Shown: one piece after another, positions 43,404-56,336 of the stretch
Numbering within the stretch: the stretch's first letter is position 1
How the letters are laid out: each line of letters starts with the position of its first letter
Translations under genes and position numbers: made by a program
Notes under the pieces: generated by a model
Database searches by the model: none
What the model was told of the DNA's origin: nothing
What the model saw: only the letters and a program-made list of their open reading frames with translations
Assembly (NCBI GenBank): GCA_023078685.1
Contig: JALGAS010000006.1
Span: 186,001-250,000 of the forward strand
Direction: 5' to 3'
DNA length: 64,000 nucleotides
Source of the DNA: Neopestalotiopsis rosae
Lineage: Eukaryota > Ascomycota > Sordariomycetes > Amphisphaeriales > Sporocadaceae

Positions 43404-43872
43404 AATTACGATGGCCCAGGGTTATACCTTGATCAACTGCTTCAATATTGAGTATGCCTGGTGACATGTGTGTCAAGGAAGTAAGGGCAGATGGAGAAAT
43501 GTTGGACTGCGGCACAGATTGTATTTGTTCTATTGCTGCGGACTGCCTTCCTTATCACGACGATGTCAATTCGTTTTGATAATCTTTAGCCTCGGGACAA
43601 GGCAGCTTCAAAAATCGGGCGGAATGATTCATATGAGTTGGTTTACGCTGCATAGAGATTCACGCAACGGGCCAGAATGGGATAGAAACATGGAAACAGC
43701 GTCAATGGTGTTTGTACAGGGCCAGTCAATGATGAAGACACGTATCTCTCCACTTGCTTCAATTTTTCTAACTTACACTATTGGATCTATCTAAATCGCT
43801 ACTAATGAGAATGCTGGTGTATCTGATGCGTGAATCAAAAACAGAATCTAACAAAACGAATGTACTCTAATT
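43404..43872. other. Convergent 3' intergenic spacer
   Basis: It lies between the broken ORF and the 3' end of the minus-strand Cys-module gene. No gene is supported. Confidence 0.45.
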
Positions 43873-46764
43873 TTACTCCACTTCTTTCCACTGCTGCTCC
43901 AACGTCTTGAACAACCTCATGCCGCCGATAAATGCTTCCGTTTGCCCTCCGGGTTGCTGGCTCAGGGCAGGATTTTGCTGTCGCAAGATTCTCTTCATCT
44001 GCGGGACTGTCTGGTCGTGCACTTCTCGTCGGTGTCGACTAGTGTGAAGAAGCTCGCCGACGTCGGGTGGGAACCGGCGCGAGCACACCACGAATTGTTG
44101 CCGCATGCGCGGTGACCACATTTCGCACATGGCTGCTGGACCCTTCCAGGTGTTGTTCAGTGGCATGTGCTCAGCAAGCTCGTGGTGCTTGGCAAATTCA
44201 AGATAACACTCGGGGCAAATGTGACAGTCGTCCCAACCATACCAACTGCCCCCTACTACTTCCTCATCCCTGGCACAGGGGGCGATGCTCGCGTATATTT
44301 CGGCGTAGTTGATGAGAGCGGCTGGATTATTGGTGAAATAGAGCTCCAGGAGTCGGGGCATGTAGTTTCGCAATCTGGGATGTGCCACATTGAAGCAGCA
44401 GGGCGGCGGGTTAGTCGTCCTGGCGGGCGCCTCCAATTTTCTTGCAAATATGTGTGCCACTTCCAGGGATTCACAAATCACTGAGTAGCATGCGCCGCAC
44501 ACTTGGAAGCCGTCTGGGTTACCGGGCAGGGTCCACCACTCGGCATCATCTGACACACCCGCCTCCTCGCAAGGGGGATGCCATTCAAGTTTCCTGACCG
44601 CGTCCCAGAAGCAAGCGAAATCCTTCTTTTCCCGTGCCCGCGCCATTGCAATCTTGATATTGAAACGCCCACCCAGAGAGCAGCGAATGTGTGTGTCTCG
44701 CGCCTCTGTGAGTCCGGGAACGATGGTCCATTTTGGCTCCTCGCCAGTGTGTATGACCTCGTCGCAATAGCATGCTGCGCAGAAAACGAGGTCCTTGGGG
44801 CCCGATGCGGGCTGAAACCACTTCCTGCCAAAGGTTCGGACACTCTGTGCCTGCCCGCAGCGAGGAATACCAATGCGGGCTTTGGCCTCGGTAACAAAAT
44901 TGTCCCAGCCGCGCTGCGGGTTGGCATTCTTACTGTCGGCTTCGTACTGTCTCTGTATAAAAGACAAGGCAAAGTCGCACGCCCAAGTATCTGTGAGGGC
45001 CTGTCCTTGTGGGTGTGGTTGGAGAAAGGTGGAAAGAGACGAGGAGCATCCAACGTAATCTTCAAAACAGGCCTCACATACGAGGAATCCGGGAATAGTG
45101 TCGTCTTTTGTGTTATACCACTTGATATTGGTAGCGTAAGCAGTCGAACCCAAGATGCCATCTGCGCCATGACAGTCTGGGATATTGGATCGACGACGCA
45201 TATAGTCAATCAAAGGCTGCAGATATGAAGTGGCGACAGCGGTAGGAAACATGTGATCTTTGAAGCGGGGCCTACTGAAGCGGCAAACTCGAGGCTTCCC
45301 GTCGTTTGGCATGGAGCTTTGAAAGACGTTGGCAAACTTTGTCGCCGAGATGTGATCCGCGTAGCAGCGCGAGCATATGAGAAAGCCTGGTGTCCCCGGA
45401 TGAGAATACCAAGTAGTTGAGAATGTCGCTGGGGTATCAATGCAAGATGTGACCACAGCTTTTGCTTTGAAACTGTGGGATCGCAGCCTTGGCCGTGATA
45501 CGGCTGCGGCTGTGCCAACTTGAGCTGCTTCGAATGACACAGAGGGCTGGTGGCCACCACGTGGTGCTCCATTCACCTGCTGTACAGGCGTCGGACTATC
45601 GTCCAGTGGCTTCTTCGGTGGTCGCAAAGGAGGCGTGACTGCTGAGTCACCAAGACTGGGCGAGACTGCTAGACTAGCCGTTGAAGAAGGCGGTGGTGTC
45701 TGGACTTGATCAAGCCGACTGTCACGCGTTGACTCTTTCGATGCCGCCTTCAAATCAAGGCTTACGGATTGCATCAACTCTTCAATAGGATCCTTCACTG
45801 GCATGGGTGAGACCAAAGGAGGAGTTGGGAAGAAGGACATGGCATCCGGTGATTGCGGGTTAGATACGTTGCTGGACTGCAAAGATGTCCCCGAGGAAGT
45901 TCTCTGGGCCGTGCTAGCTGGAGATACCACGACCTGTGGTGATATTGCCGGCAGTCTTGTCGCTGGAGCAAAGGATGCCGAGGGGAAGGTCATGTAAGTC
46001 GACGGATCTGGAGTTGTCGCTCCAGATCCTCCCGGTGTCATGGGTGCCTCGGAGGAACTGTATGTGGCATGCGGGAGGGATTCTGATGATGGAGATTGCA
46101 TCTGACTTCCGGTTTCAGCCACCATAGAATAGGCCGGGGGTGGCGAGCTTGGAATTTCAGGGTCCAGAGGATGATCCGGAGGCAGCGGAAACTTGGAGCG
46201 GATGCCGCCATTATCCTGTTGGATATGGCTGCCTACGGAAGTGACCTTCTTTGCTGGTGTTCCAGGAGGCGGTAGAGAAAAGCTTGTAAACTGGTTTGGA
46301 GTGCTCGAGCGATCATTTGAAGCTGTCCCAACCTGCACCTGCGCATGATAAGCTCCAGACACTGGCTGCGTAGACGTGTTTGGAACCTGCAGTGGAGACC
46401 GTGGGGGCAACGGAGGTGGTTTCTGCTGCTGATGAGAGGCCTGTGGTCGATTAGGAGAGATAGGGGGCGGTGGAAAGCTAGCAAATCCAGGAGTTCCAGG
46501 ACCATGTCCCGAGGGGTTGAGATAAGACGCGGAGGCAGACCGTGGGCCACCAAAGGCCGAGGTGGCCGTTCCAGGAGGCGCACCTACGGGCCGCCGAGGT
46601 AGCGGTGGGGGAATCTCATAGGACGGCGATGGTATACCGCAGTCTGAGGCCAAGGACGGAGTTGGAAAAGGCGAAAATGCCGGATCCGGCGTGGCCGCCG
46701 TTCCCAGATGTGGGCTCCGGGGTGGCAACGGAGGTCTATAGTTCGAGTCGTGAAAATATGACAT
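43873..46764 (-). CDS. Large protein with Pro-rich N-terminus and about five repeated Cys modules
   Basis: This is a single exon of 963 aa. Residues 1 to about 420 are disordered and Pro/Ser-rich, with many PPLPPR-type SH3-ligand motifs. From about residue 441 to 900 there is a repeated unit: a Cys, a W-Y or W-W step, then G-F-x-[IV]-C-x2-C-[YF]. Copies read GFLICSRCYADH, GFLVCEACFEDY, DLVFCAACYCDE, GFQVCGACYSVI and CHICPECYLEF. Paired CxxC with an upstream Cys per unit suggests zinc binding. A basic C-terminal region with a coiled-coil-like end follows. No signal peptide or membrane segment is visible. I do not recognise a named domain. A cytosolic scaffold is inferred from the PxxP motifs. 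Confidence 0.8.
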   Translation of the reverse strand: MSYFHDSNYRPPLPPRSPHLGTAATPDPAFSPFPTPSLASDCGIPSPSYEIPPPLPRRPVGAPPGTATSAFGGPRSASASYLNPSGHGPGTPGFASFPPPPISPNRPQASHQQQKPPPLPPRSPLQVPNTSTQPVSGAYHAQVQVGTASNDRSSTPNQFTSFSLPPPGTPAKKVTSVGSHIQQDNGGIRSKFPLPPDHPLDPEIPSSPPPAYSMVAETGSQMQSPSSESLPHATYSSSEAPMTPGGSGATTPDPSTYMTFPSASFAPATRLPAISPQVVVSPASTAQRTSSGTSLQSSNVSNPQSPDAMSFFPTPPLVSPMPVKDPIEELMQSVSLDLKAASKESTRDSRLDQVQTPPPSSTASLAVSPSLGDSAVTPPLRPPKKPLDDSPTPVQQVNGAPRGGHQPSVSFEAAQVGTAAAVSRPRLRSHSFKAKAVVTSCIDTPATFSTTWYSHPGTPGFLICSRCYADHISATKFANVFQSSMPNDGKPRVCRFSRPRFKDHMFPTAVATSYLQPLIDYMRRRSNIPDCHGADGILGSTAYATNIKWYNTKDDTIPGFLVCEACFEDYVGCSSSLSTFLQPHPQGQALTDTWACDFALSFIQRQYEADSKNANPQRGWDNFVTEAKARIGIPRCGQAQSVRTFGRKWFQPASGPKDLVFCAACYCDEVIHTGEEPKWTIVPGLTEARDTHIRCSLGGRFNIKIAMARAREKKDFACFWDAVRKLEWHPPCEEAGVSDDAEWWTLPGNPDGFQVCGACYSVICESLEVAHIFARKLEAPARTTNPPPCCFNVAHPRLRNYMPRLLELYFTNNPAALINYAEIYASIAPCARDEEVVGGSWYGWDDCHICPECYLEFAKHHELAEHMPLNNTWKGPAAMCEMWSPRMRQQFVVCSRRFPPDVGELLHTSRHRREVHDQTVPQMKRILRQQNPALSQQPGGQTEAFIGGMRLFKTLEQQWKEVE

Positions 46765-49700
46765 CTCGTGTATAGAAAAGGGTCAAATCCCGAGTCGAGG
46801 TCTTCTGTGTACCCCTGAGCACAACTCTTGCCCAGAATCGAAGGCTAGATTGTACGGTCAGCAATGGTGAAGAGGAGCAGGATTCAGCTGATTGGGTATT
46901 CACATGCAAGTAAAAGCCGACGGGCGAGTCTCCCTCGTGGCCAGTGTCGTCGCCTTCTACTGACAGCCGATTTTTCTGTAGGATTCACGCAAGTTTAATG
47001 GCTTCAAAGGAACTTTCAAGTTCAATGGCTGATTTACGTGCCCCAAGGGACTCTAGCGGTGTCTTCTTTAAGGCTTCGGCGCCGGCAAGAACGATGCCCA
47101 ACAGCCACGAATGAGATCCACTTAGTCAGGCTCTGCTGGTGTCACTTCATTCGTAAGATCATCACAGCTGGGCAAAGGGGCTGATCTCTATCAAAATAAA
47201 TGAATGAATGCCAAACATTTCTGTAATTCATGAAACTGATGGATGATGATATCACGATCAGAGCCTAACTGCGTATGAAAGGCACAAAGTGCTCATTGAC
47301 AATGTACGTGTCCTCGAGTTGCAAATGTGAATCTTTTGGGCAGCTGTACGGGTACTCTTTAATGGAGCGTCCGTCCAACGGGAACTTGCAGTATCCTTGT
47401 ACAATAAATTTACAGAAAAGGGAGAGAGAGAAAGGGAGAGGGAGAGAGGGCTGAGGAAAAACTTTTTGTTTCGGCAAATATTGCACATGATGCACAGTGA
47501 GCACATCCAGGCATGACGATCTATTTGCTTTCAACGTGCCGGCATCTGCACTGGATAGAAAAACAAATTGCGAGTGCATACAGCACAGAACGTGGAGTAT
47601 GTACACATACGTAGACCAACCCACCATTTGCGCCATGCCCGGCATGTCTGAGAATGGCCTATTCTTGTCATCGGGTGCTCCCGTCGTCCACATTCAACAT
47701 GATGACAATATCACCGGAATGCAATACTGGGAAATCAAGAAGTATCTAAGACGAACGAAAGGGGTCTAGAGCCTCCATGCGAAGTAAAACTTCAAGCTTG
47801 GGAAGACTCGTTTTGCCACAATGGGAGTCTTGAGGCGTTCAGTAAACCATAACAGGAGTGCTGGCGAGTGCTCTGGGGAGCGAAAAAAGAATTATTCTTG
47901 ACTCGCGCGTGGGCGGTCAAGTGTGAAACGAGGAAAGCCTTCCATGTCGCCAGCGGCGGTCAGCGGGGGAAGCCGATGAAGAAGTCAAAGAAGGGAGCCG
48001 GGTCATGCTAAAAATTTGGCCAGGCTGGTTTCGTAGGGTAGCTTGTGCGCTCTTTGTTACTTAGGTATTTCCTTTTCCGCTGCCGCACCCGCGCCAAAAG
48101 TGCCTGCAAAGCAAATATCGTCGTGCTATTTTGATTACTCGGAACAGCTTGTAGGATTGCTTGGCTTGCCCTTCCCTCGCGTGCGAGTGGCCTATCCGAT
48201 CTTGCGCGGCGCAAACACCTCGAGCCGCACTCGCAGCAGAGATGCAGATCAGCTGTGTGTCGGCTGCTGTGGGATTGCCGCTTGATTGGCAGGATGATTG
48301 ACTAGCCGCGGCTTTGAGCTGATCATGGCCATACAAACATACCTAGGCAAGGCAGGTTTTTGGCGTATAATCCCAAAGAAAAAGAAGAAGAAGATCCTCT
48401 TTTGTTTGATCTCCTTGATCATCACTAGGATCACTGATTGAATCTTGACAGCTGACAGCGAGTGAGGATCACATCTCCTAGCCAAGTCTAGGTCTATATG
48501 CAAGCAAGCACTTCGGAAGCCAATGCCCAAAGCGAGTAGAGTCGGCTCTCGATTTGTCGAGGTTCACTGGTTCACACCAATCTTGCAAAGCTCTTCCCTC
48601 CTAGCGACAGAGAGAAGCGCAACTTAGGGGTATGCTTCAGGTAGGTTGATAGACACTTGCATCTTGTGATACGTACTTGCGATAAAGAAAAGCTGTGAAT
48701 GATAGCATCTGTACCACAGAGCGCCCTGTACGAAGTACGTCGGAACACATCGATTATGGTGCTATCTCGTGCTCAACACTTTGAATAAGCTGACTGATCC
48801 TTAACACCCAGGACTATTCAGCCGCAATGGCACGGGTCTTACTCAAGATGATCTCCGGCTTGGTGATATTCAAATCATTTTTGCCCTAGACCACGCTCAT
48901 ATCTGACCATCGATATTGACTTGGTCCTCGCGGCGTCGTGGTGAGGAGTTTGAGCGTGGACTGCATAACAAATGTTCAAGCAAAGCAGAGCCTGGCTTGT
49001 TAACGCCGCCAACTCCGACCAAGCACTTAGCTAGCACTCATCCCCAAAATAATCCTTGCAAAAGGGATCCAACTGTGATGAACAGACAGACAAAAAAAAA
49101 AAAAAAACGCGACCCCGCATAAGTGGCTGGCACTGAGTGGACTAGACTCCCGAGTTTAGCGCGACCACTTCCACACTCGAGTTCCACAACTCAATCTTGT
49201 CAGGTGGTACGTATCGTGGAGTCGAGTCTCTCTAAATTCATACGCATTTAAGCCATATGATACCTATCCCTCGTGGCCTTCCAGGCTTGAATGTCATCAG
49301 GCGTATGTCACTATTGCCCACTTGCGTGCTGTGTACTGCTTCTGTTGAGTTTTCTTGGGTGCTCTCTGACAAACTGCGACTAACTGTATGATTGTCTGTC
49401 TGATCATGATGCCTTGCTTTTGATCCCTGGCGCAACTCTCCCAGGAGCCATAGTGGAGGTATGGCGCCATGCTATTATAGTATCTGCTACCACCCCTTCG
49501 ACAGCGGGGTTCGGCTCCGGGCAGAACAGAAACGGACGAGGGCCCGAGTCGGTTATTAAAGAGGAATATCAGTATTCTTCGGCAAGTGTGTGACAAGGCC
49601 AGATCAAGATCGGATCCTAGTTCTACGGTGAGGCTAGCTGCAAGGACAAATTGCACACAGAGGCACATATTTCGTAGGTGTTGCAAGTCAAGACCCCGAG

Positions 49701-52261
49701 GTATTGGCCGTTGCATAAGCATTCACATACATAATCACTAGTCTGCTGTCATGAATATCTAGCAACAATGAGGAAGGCAAGGCTATTGCCTGCCTGGGAT
49801 TGACTCTAGTGGATATACACCTTAGGGATCCGATCGCAGGATGTGGCTATGTCGAGGTCTTCTGTGCCGTCGATACGTTGAGTTCAATTGAGCTTGTTCC
49901 TTCGAGGTCACATGATCAGATAGAAGCAGCGCGTCAGTAATGCACACGTCAGATTCAAACCCAAGAAAGCGAAACAGTTTCGCCTAGCCTTTGAAAATGT
50001 AGAAGTGAGGGCTGACCGAAGCCAACCAAACCTTCAACTACAACCAGTCCAATGGTCATTCGGGGTCGTGTCATATTCTGACGTCCAAGTCTGCCCACCT
50101 TCCGCATATATTTTTGGTCCGCCAGCCGCCGCTGCCCTGTCGGCAGAAGGGCAAGCAGAGCCTTACTTACCTACAGCACCTAACTTCACCATTCCTCCAC
50201 GTCCAATGATCAAGGGGCCGTTGGAGCACTTCGCTCTTCACTTCTCCGTTGGGCAAGATACGGCGTCCTCTACCCTCGCTTCCGCCCTCGCTTTTCCGCT
50301 GTGGTCTGGAACCGAGTCCTTGATGCACGCTCCGTCTTTGCAGCTTACCCCCGAGTGAGAAATGTGCTCCTGTGCATAGATGACGACGGGGACTGTTTGT
50401 CGCTGAATCGAACCGTTGGACAATGAGATTCTGCTCTCGGAGCAGCAACGAGTCCGCCTACACAAAAGCCCACGTCTTTGGTCCCCGAGCTCCGGCTTTT
50501 AGATATGTATTACCCATCCATGGAGGTGCTCCGTACCTACCTTAGTCCTTGATACAAAGTGAGCTCCGCCGTGCTCTATTGCGGCACGGGTTCGGCCCCT
50601 AGATTTCCATGACTACGACGTCGGTGCAGCGCCCCGAATATGGGATTGATGTCAAAGTTAGTGGCATAATCAGTCTGCCCTCAAATGAGTTGCGATATAG
50701 GTAAACTGGGGAAAGGGAGAAGAAATAACTGCTATTTGTGATATATGATACGTTTTGAAGCTCCAGTGTTTGAACCCCAACAATCCCTGCCACCGGTTGA
50801 TCGTGATAAGAAAGCAACGCAAGAGAAGAGAGCGTCAAAACCTTTGCTTTTCTGCTTTGCTTTGCGTTCACTTACAGTGCATGCATATATAGTACCTCTA
50901 GGTCAGACTTACCACCAAGCTCCATTTACGGACTGACTGGCTGTTGATGGCTGCGAGACGCGTTACACGGCCTGCAGATGGGCATGGGCAGCCATCATCC
51001 AGGTGCTGTAACAGTGGATTAGCTGGTGGATGGCCGTTCCTTGACCTTGCCGTCCCGAAAACTCCATAAATTCCAAGCTTAGACTGGTGCTAAGGAGCCT
51101 AGGAGCCCGCCAAAACAGACTGCCAAGGGGGTCATCCCCGTGCCTACCCATAATAAAAAGATAATAATAAGACGAACATGTCGCTTCCCTGGTTTCCAGG
51201 CTGACTGACTGCCTGCGTTGCCTGCCTGCCTGCTTGCCTACCTGTAGTCTGTCCAAATTGTTTACATTGATCATTTCTTCACCAAGCGACAACGGATGCG
51301 GCCTCGGGCAACCAGATTATTCTCTTCGCCTGCACACCTAGAGCACCTTGGGCACTCACGCACTAAACAAAAGACTGTGATTCACTCCTTGAAAAAATTC
51401 CTCAGCTTCAAACGCCAAAATCGTTCTCGAACGCGTCGTTAAAAAGGGTCGGTCGGTGCCACCGGACAGGCAAGACGAGAGAGCAAACGAAGAGAGTTGT
51501 CTAACCAACCTAGGCAGCATCTTCCACCACTTTGTCGCCCAACCGACAGCCCGAGGGCAAAAAAAACTGCCGCCACCTCCAATTTATTGGACCTGCCAGT
51601 TGCCAGCACAGAGACAGAGTCTTTCTGTCGCGGCATTTGGAGCGGACGATACAGCCAGGGCCCGAAGCCGATCATCTCGCCCTAAGAGAATAGGGCGTGC
51701 AGGCTCTCATCACATCACCCTCCACCCTCGCCTGCTGCGTCTCTTGTCCGTTCTGTGTTCATTCTCCCTCTTATCGACTGTCGACATTTCCAGCGGACGT
51801 GCAGGCGTAGCGTCACACGAGACTTGCCTAAATACCATCTCACTGCGGCGACACTAGCACATACCATCCCGTCGCCGGCTGGGCTGCTGACCACAAACCA
51901 CATTTCGCCGTGGGGCTGATGTACGCTTTCGCCGCTTCTCTCCCTTGAACATAACGAACGAACCCTCAAAGTTGGCCCGACAGTCCAACCCAACGCTTTC
52001 AAATCGAAGCCAATCCGACACAATATCAGAACTCCAAGCGTTCTGCCCTTGTTCGAGCCACGACATTCCATTACCTTTATCCCTCTGTCGTCTCGCCCTA
52101 CTACCTGGCTGCACCTGTACACACACGCCCGCATTATTTACGACATTTCTCGACGCATACCACTCTCCGTACCTTTTTCTGTTGTACATACTGCTGCTGC
52201 CAGGAGGAGCACATGAGGGCTTCTATTCACTAATCAGTGCAGCCCTCTATAGCAGAGGAAG
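46765..52261. other. Long stretch without recognised gene (5.5 kb)
   Basis: It lies between divergent genes and so holds the promoter of the Cys-module gene and a long promoter or leader for the F-box/WD40 gene. It contains a run of 16 A at 49092-49107, CTGC-type repeats near 51205-51240 and pyrimidine-rich tracts close to 52200. None of the ORFs has a signal peptide, domain or splice support. A long non-coding transcript is possible but not visible. Confidence 0.4.
52213..52233 (+). promoter_or_regulatory. Upstream ORF of six codons before the F-box/WD40 start
   Basis: ATG AGG GCT TCT ATT CAC TAA ends 28 nt before the main ATG at 52262. If it is in the mRNA leader it could reduce translation of the main frame. 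Transcript start is unknown. Confidence 0.35.
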
Positions 52262-55200
52262 ATGGATCAGTCGACGACGCCGCAAGCGTTGCCGCGTTCG
52301 CGGCCTCGCTCCAGTCAAACGACTGTTTCTGTCAATTGGGAGGACGCCGATTCCGTTTCACCGCATCCTCGCATTAAGTATGAGGTTGCTGAATGCATCG
52401 AGACAAAGACCATCACCACTACTACGCTTACGAAGCGCTCTTTCCCGCCCATGTTTGTTCGAGAGCCTAGATCGCTCGCGTCTCTGGACTCAAAAGAGTA
52501 CCCGCTCGCCCGCAAGCCAACGCCACCCGAGTTGGCCAACTTCACATTCGAGGCGGATGAGCATGGAGCACTCTCATGGGCTGCGGACAGCGAACCTAGT
52601 CATGATGTTTGTCCACCCTTTTCCATATGTCACTTTGATTCCGCCGTGTTCGTGATTGCTAACCCGCGGTATCTCTAGTCTTTCCACTCCTTTGATGACT
52701 CGATGATAGACGATGCTGATGCAAAGACGGAAATGACACATCAAGTATCTCGGCAATCTCAGAAGAACCCTTCTCGTCTCGAAAATACTACCCGCGATGA
52801 TGAGGATTCGAGCCCCCGTCCCGGCTCGCCCAGTGCCTGCGAATCATGGCAGCGCATTGGGGGCAAGGCTCATCGCCATAACCGATCGCATGCAACTGCT
52901 GTTTCAAACAAGCTCCGTAGAGCCATAGCCCTTGGAAAACAAAAGGAGATTGCACCTGAAAACGACTCCCGGCATGGTGGTCTCCCAATAACTCCTGACA
53001 CATCCGAACTCAGCGCGTCCTCTAGTCGACCTCCCCTGAGGGTTCGTCGTTCAAATCTGGATTCATTTGAGACGCCCGATGATTCCGAACCCAGCCAGGC
53101 TCAGGCGGAAGAATACTTCAACATTGATAGTCCGTCTGGCAGTGACTCCCATACAGTCTTCAGCGGTAGTAATGTGGCTACTCCCCCGGTTACTGCCGCT
53201 GACGCCGAATTGTTTGTTGATGCCGACGAGTCTCTCCAGCAGTCCATTCGTGCTTTGCAACATCCCCGCTCGATAAACACTTTAGTAGCGCAGGATGCAA
53301 GCCTCCCTAGTCCGCGTCTGTCGCCGACGTTGCAGGCTGCCAACTTGCATTCCAATGGACGTGAGGAAGACGACAACGTCTCGGTCATCTCAAATGATGA
53401 CACCGCCGACGAGGAGGAGGATTCAACCGCCCTTCGCGAATCCACATCTAGAGCACTGCAACGCTTTGGAAACACCGAAATGGCACGTTCTAGCCTGATG
53501 AACAGTCAACAAATGCTAGACACATACGAGTCGATGCCTCCCGAGATGCAGTCTTTCATGATGTTTCAGCTGCTGCGTCGCTGCTCCAGAAAGGTGCTTC
53601 ACGTTGTTGCCGATATCGTGAACCCTGCTCTGAAGTGTGATGTTCTCAAAGATCTTCCGCTAGAGCTGACGCTGCACATCATTTCCTACCTCGAAGTCCG
53701 TGATCGCTGCCGCGCAGCTCAAGTATCAAAGACGTGGCGAAATACCATCGACAGCGATGAAACCGGCTGGAAGGAGCTTTTCGACAGGGATGGATTCACT
53801 CTTCCTCCTGGCGAGCTCGAACGAGCGATTCGGGAAGGTTGGGGCTGGCAAGACCCCGTTGGCGCAGAGGGCTGCGAACGTGACTTGAGCTTGCAGAACC
53901 GCCTTACAGCCAGCGAGGCAGAGCTTCGTGCATCGAAACCCGAACCCCTGGTGCAGAAACTGCGGAGTTCTAAGCGTAAGAGAACTTTGACTCACCTTGG
54001 ACACGACCGTTACAAGCGTCGGGCAAGTGCTCAGGATCATGTCGTCCGCGCCAAGGAGCAGATTGAAGAAGGGGTCTCCGAGGTCAAGATGCACAAATCT
54101 GAGGGTCCCAACTCGGCTGCAAATGCTGCGGCCCTCGCTGTGCCCGAACCGCTCATTGGCCTCTCGAGCCTGCGTAAGCTGCACCTTTTCAAGTCTCTAT
54201 ACCGACGCCACTACATGATCCAGAAGAGTTGGACCAGTGGTAAAGTAAAGCCTAGTCACGTTGCTTTCGCTGCTCATCCCCGACATGTCATCACCTGTCT
54301 TCAGTTTGATGAAGACAAGATCATCACCGGTAGCGATGACCAACTTATTCATATCTACGACACCAAGACCGGTAAACTGCGCAAGAGGCTAGAAGGACAC
54401 GAGGGCGGTGTCTGGGCTTTGCAGTACGAAGGCAACATTCTCGTGTCCGGATCTACGGACCGCTCGGTTCGTGTCTGGGATATCGAGAAGGGCCTATGTA
54501 GCCAGGTCTTTTACGGTCATACTAGTACTGTCCGTTGTCTCCAGATTCTCATGCCCAAGAATACAGGACAGATCTCTGAGGATGGCTCGCCAGTCATGAT
54601 GCCGCCAAAGCCACTGATCATCACCGGTTCTCGCGACAGTCAGCTGCGTGTCTGGCGTCTCCCAGAACCCAACTCCAGGCGATATATTCAGACTGGCCCG
54701 CCTGCAAACGATGCGGATTGTCCATACTTCATCCGCACATTGCACGGCCACACCCATTCTGTTCGTGCTATTGCGGCCGATGCTGACACTCTTGTCAGCG
54801 GCAGTTACGATAACACTGTACGTGTCTGGAAGATCAGCACCGGAGAAACTGTCCATACACTCACTGGTCACACTCAGAAGGTGTACAGTGTTGTGCTGGA
54901 TACAGCTCGGAACCGATGTATTTCGGGCAGTATGGACAGCTTTGTCAAGATCTGGGATCTGGAGACAGGAGCTTGCACCCATACCCTCGAGGGCCATACC
55001 CTCCTGGTTGGCCTCCTGGACCTTCGGGACGAGCGTCTAGTCTCTGCCGCAGCCGACTCGACCCTACGTATTTGGGACCCCGAGAGTGGTCGTTGTCAGT
55101 CTACTCTTACGGCTCATACTGGTGCTATTACCTGCTTTCAGCATGACGGACGTAAGGTCATTAGCGGCAGCGATAGAACTCTCAAGATGTGGGATATCAG

Positions 55201-55483
55201 AACAGGAGAGTGTATTCAAGACCTGCTCACAGACCTGAGTGGTGTCTGGCAGGTACGCTTCGATGAGCGACGATGCGTTGCTGCTGTGCAGCGTGGATCA
55301 CTCACCTATGTCGAGGTAAGCCAATTACATTATTATGCATTTGTATTTTACTAACGAATCACTTAGATCCTCGATTTTGGGGCTGTCCGTGATGGCAAGA
55401 GCCCCGAAGAACTCGGAAAACGCATCCTCCTGAACCCGTCCGAAGTTCAGAGACTGACGGCAACCGATAACGATGATAACTAG
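52262..55483 (+). CDS. F-box/WD40 protein, Cdc4/FBXW7 type (SCF ubiquitin ligase subunit)
   Basis: Exons are 52262-52606, 52679-55315 and 55367-55483 (1032 aa). The N-terminal 430 residues are Ser-rich and disordered. The F-box is at about 433-480 (KDLPLELTLHIISYLEVRDR, then SKTWRNTI). A linker leads to about seven WD40 repeats from residue 652, with GSDDQLIHIYD, GSTDRSVRVWD, GSRDSQLRVW, GSYDNTVRVW, GSMDSFVKIWD, AADSTLRIWD and GSDRTLKMWD. The order and the GHTSTVRCLQ-type sequence fit the Cdc4/FBXW7 group better than Met30 or beta-TrCP. It would bind Skp1 and recruit phosphorylated targets for ubiquitination in cell-cycle or developmental control. The last exon gives a short acidic end. The insertion in WD repeat 3 is larger than usual. 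Confidence 0.9.
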
Positions 55484-56298
55484 AGTTAATCCTGTATCCA
55501 GGTGCTCTATAGCAGTCTTTTGTCTTTCTTCAGCTACGCATTCGGCATATTATAGACGGACGGCGCACTTGATCGTTGGCGTTTGCGAGTCAACAACCAA
55601 TTTTCATGATACCTCTTCACTGCGACCCCCAATGGGTCAACATATACCACATGACACGAATGGTTCTTCACATTGGCAATTCTCTTTTCCCAGGGCGTTA
55701 GACATGGCACAATGGAGCGGCAGCATTCATCTACGGCATTCCCATAATCCTTCCAAGCAAGGCGGTGCTACGAGTACAGTAACCGCGACGACGGGCGAAA
55801 AGCAAATTTCGGACATGAACACGATGAGTTGGAAGTAGCAGTACCTTCCAGCACACCCCGGAAAGCATATGCAGGTTCTCAGGATGAATAAGAGAGGTGT
55901 TTGGCCTGCAAGAGTATTTTAAGGGGCATCTGTCGGCAAAGCAGGGCGTTTGTGGCAGGTCGAGCATATTAATTCTTTTCTTTGCTTTTGCTTTAATTGT
56001 ACACAAAAAAAGGACCCCTGCAACCATAGCGAGACATCTGAGGGAATACTTGTGCTTGTAGTGTTAGGCACTGATGAATCAAAATATGGATTTATTCTGA
56101 GAAGCGGCTGTTTCGGTTCAACCATCAATAGACATCAAACATGCAAATAGTGCAAGCCAAGGAAGAAACATTGCTGAATCGGCTTCTACCAAACTCTGCT
56201 TCGTGGTTCATCTTGAGAAGACAAGTCAGTGAGAAGACAAGCACTTGAATCCTATACTGGGAACAAATGAGTGACATGATGGTGGGGAGGTACTCTTT

Positions 56299-56336
<38 letters not shown>

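Noticed and set aside
44478..45209. 243-codon minus-strand ORF inside the Cys-module gene
   Set aside because: Alternate frame of a long real exon; no domain and no conserved pattern.
49497..49530. GGGTTCGGCTCC resembling a T-arm
   Set aside because: No paired acceptor or anticodon stem was found around it.
51945..52655. 236-codon ORF overlapping the start of the F-box/WD40 gene
   Set aside because: Not started by ATG, low-complexity Ser/Leu/Arg composition, and out of frame with the true first exon.
56301..56336. Retrotransposon poly-A tail
   Set aside because: No element body, target-site duplication or coding remnant is recognisable next to the T36 run.
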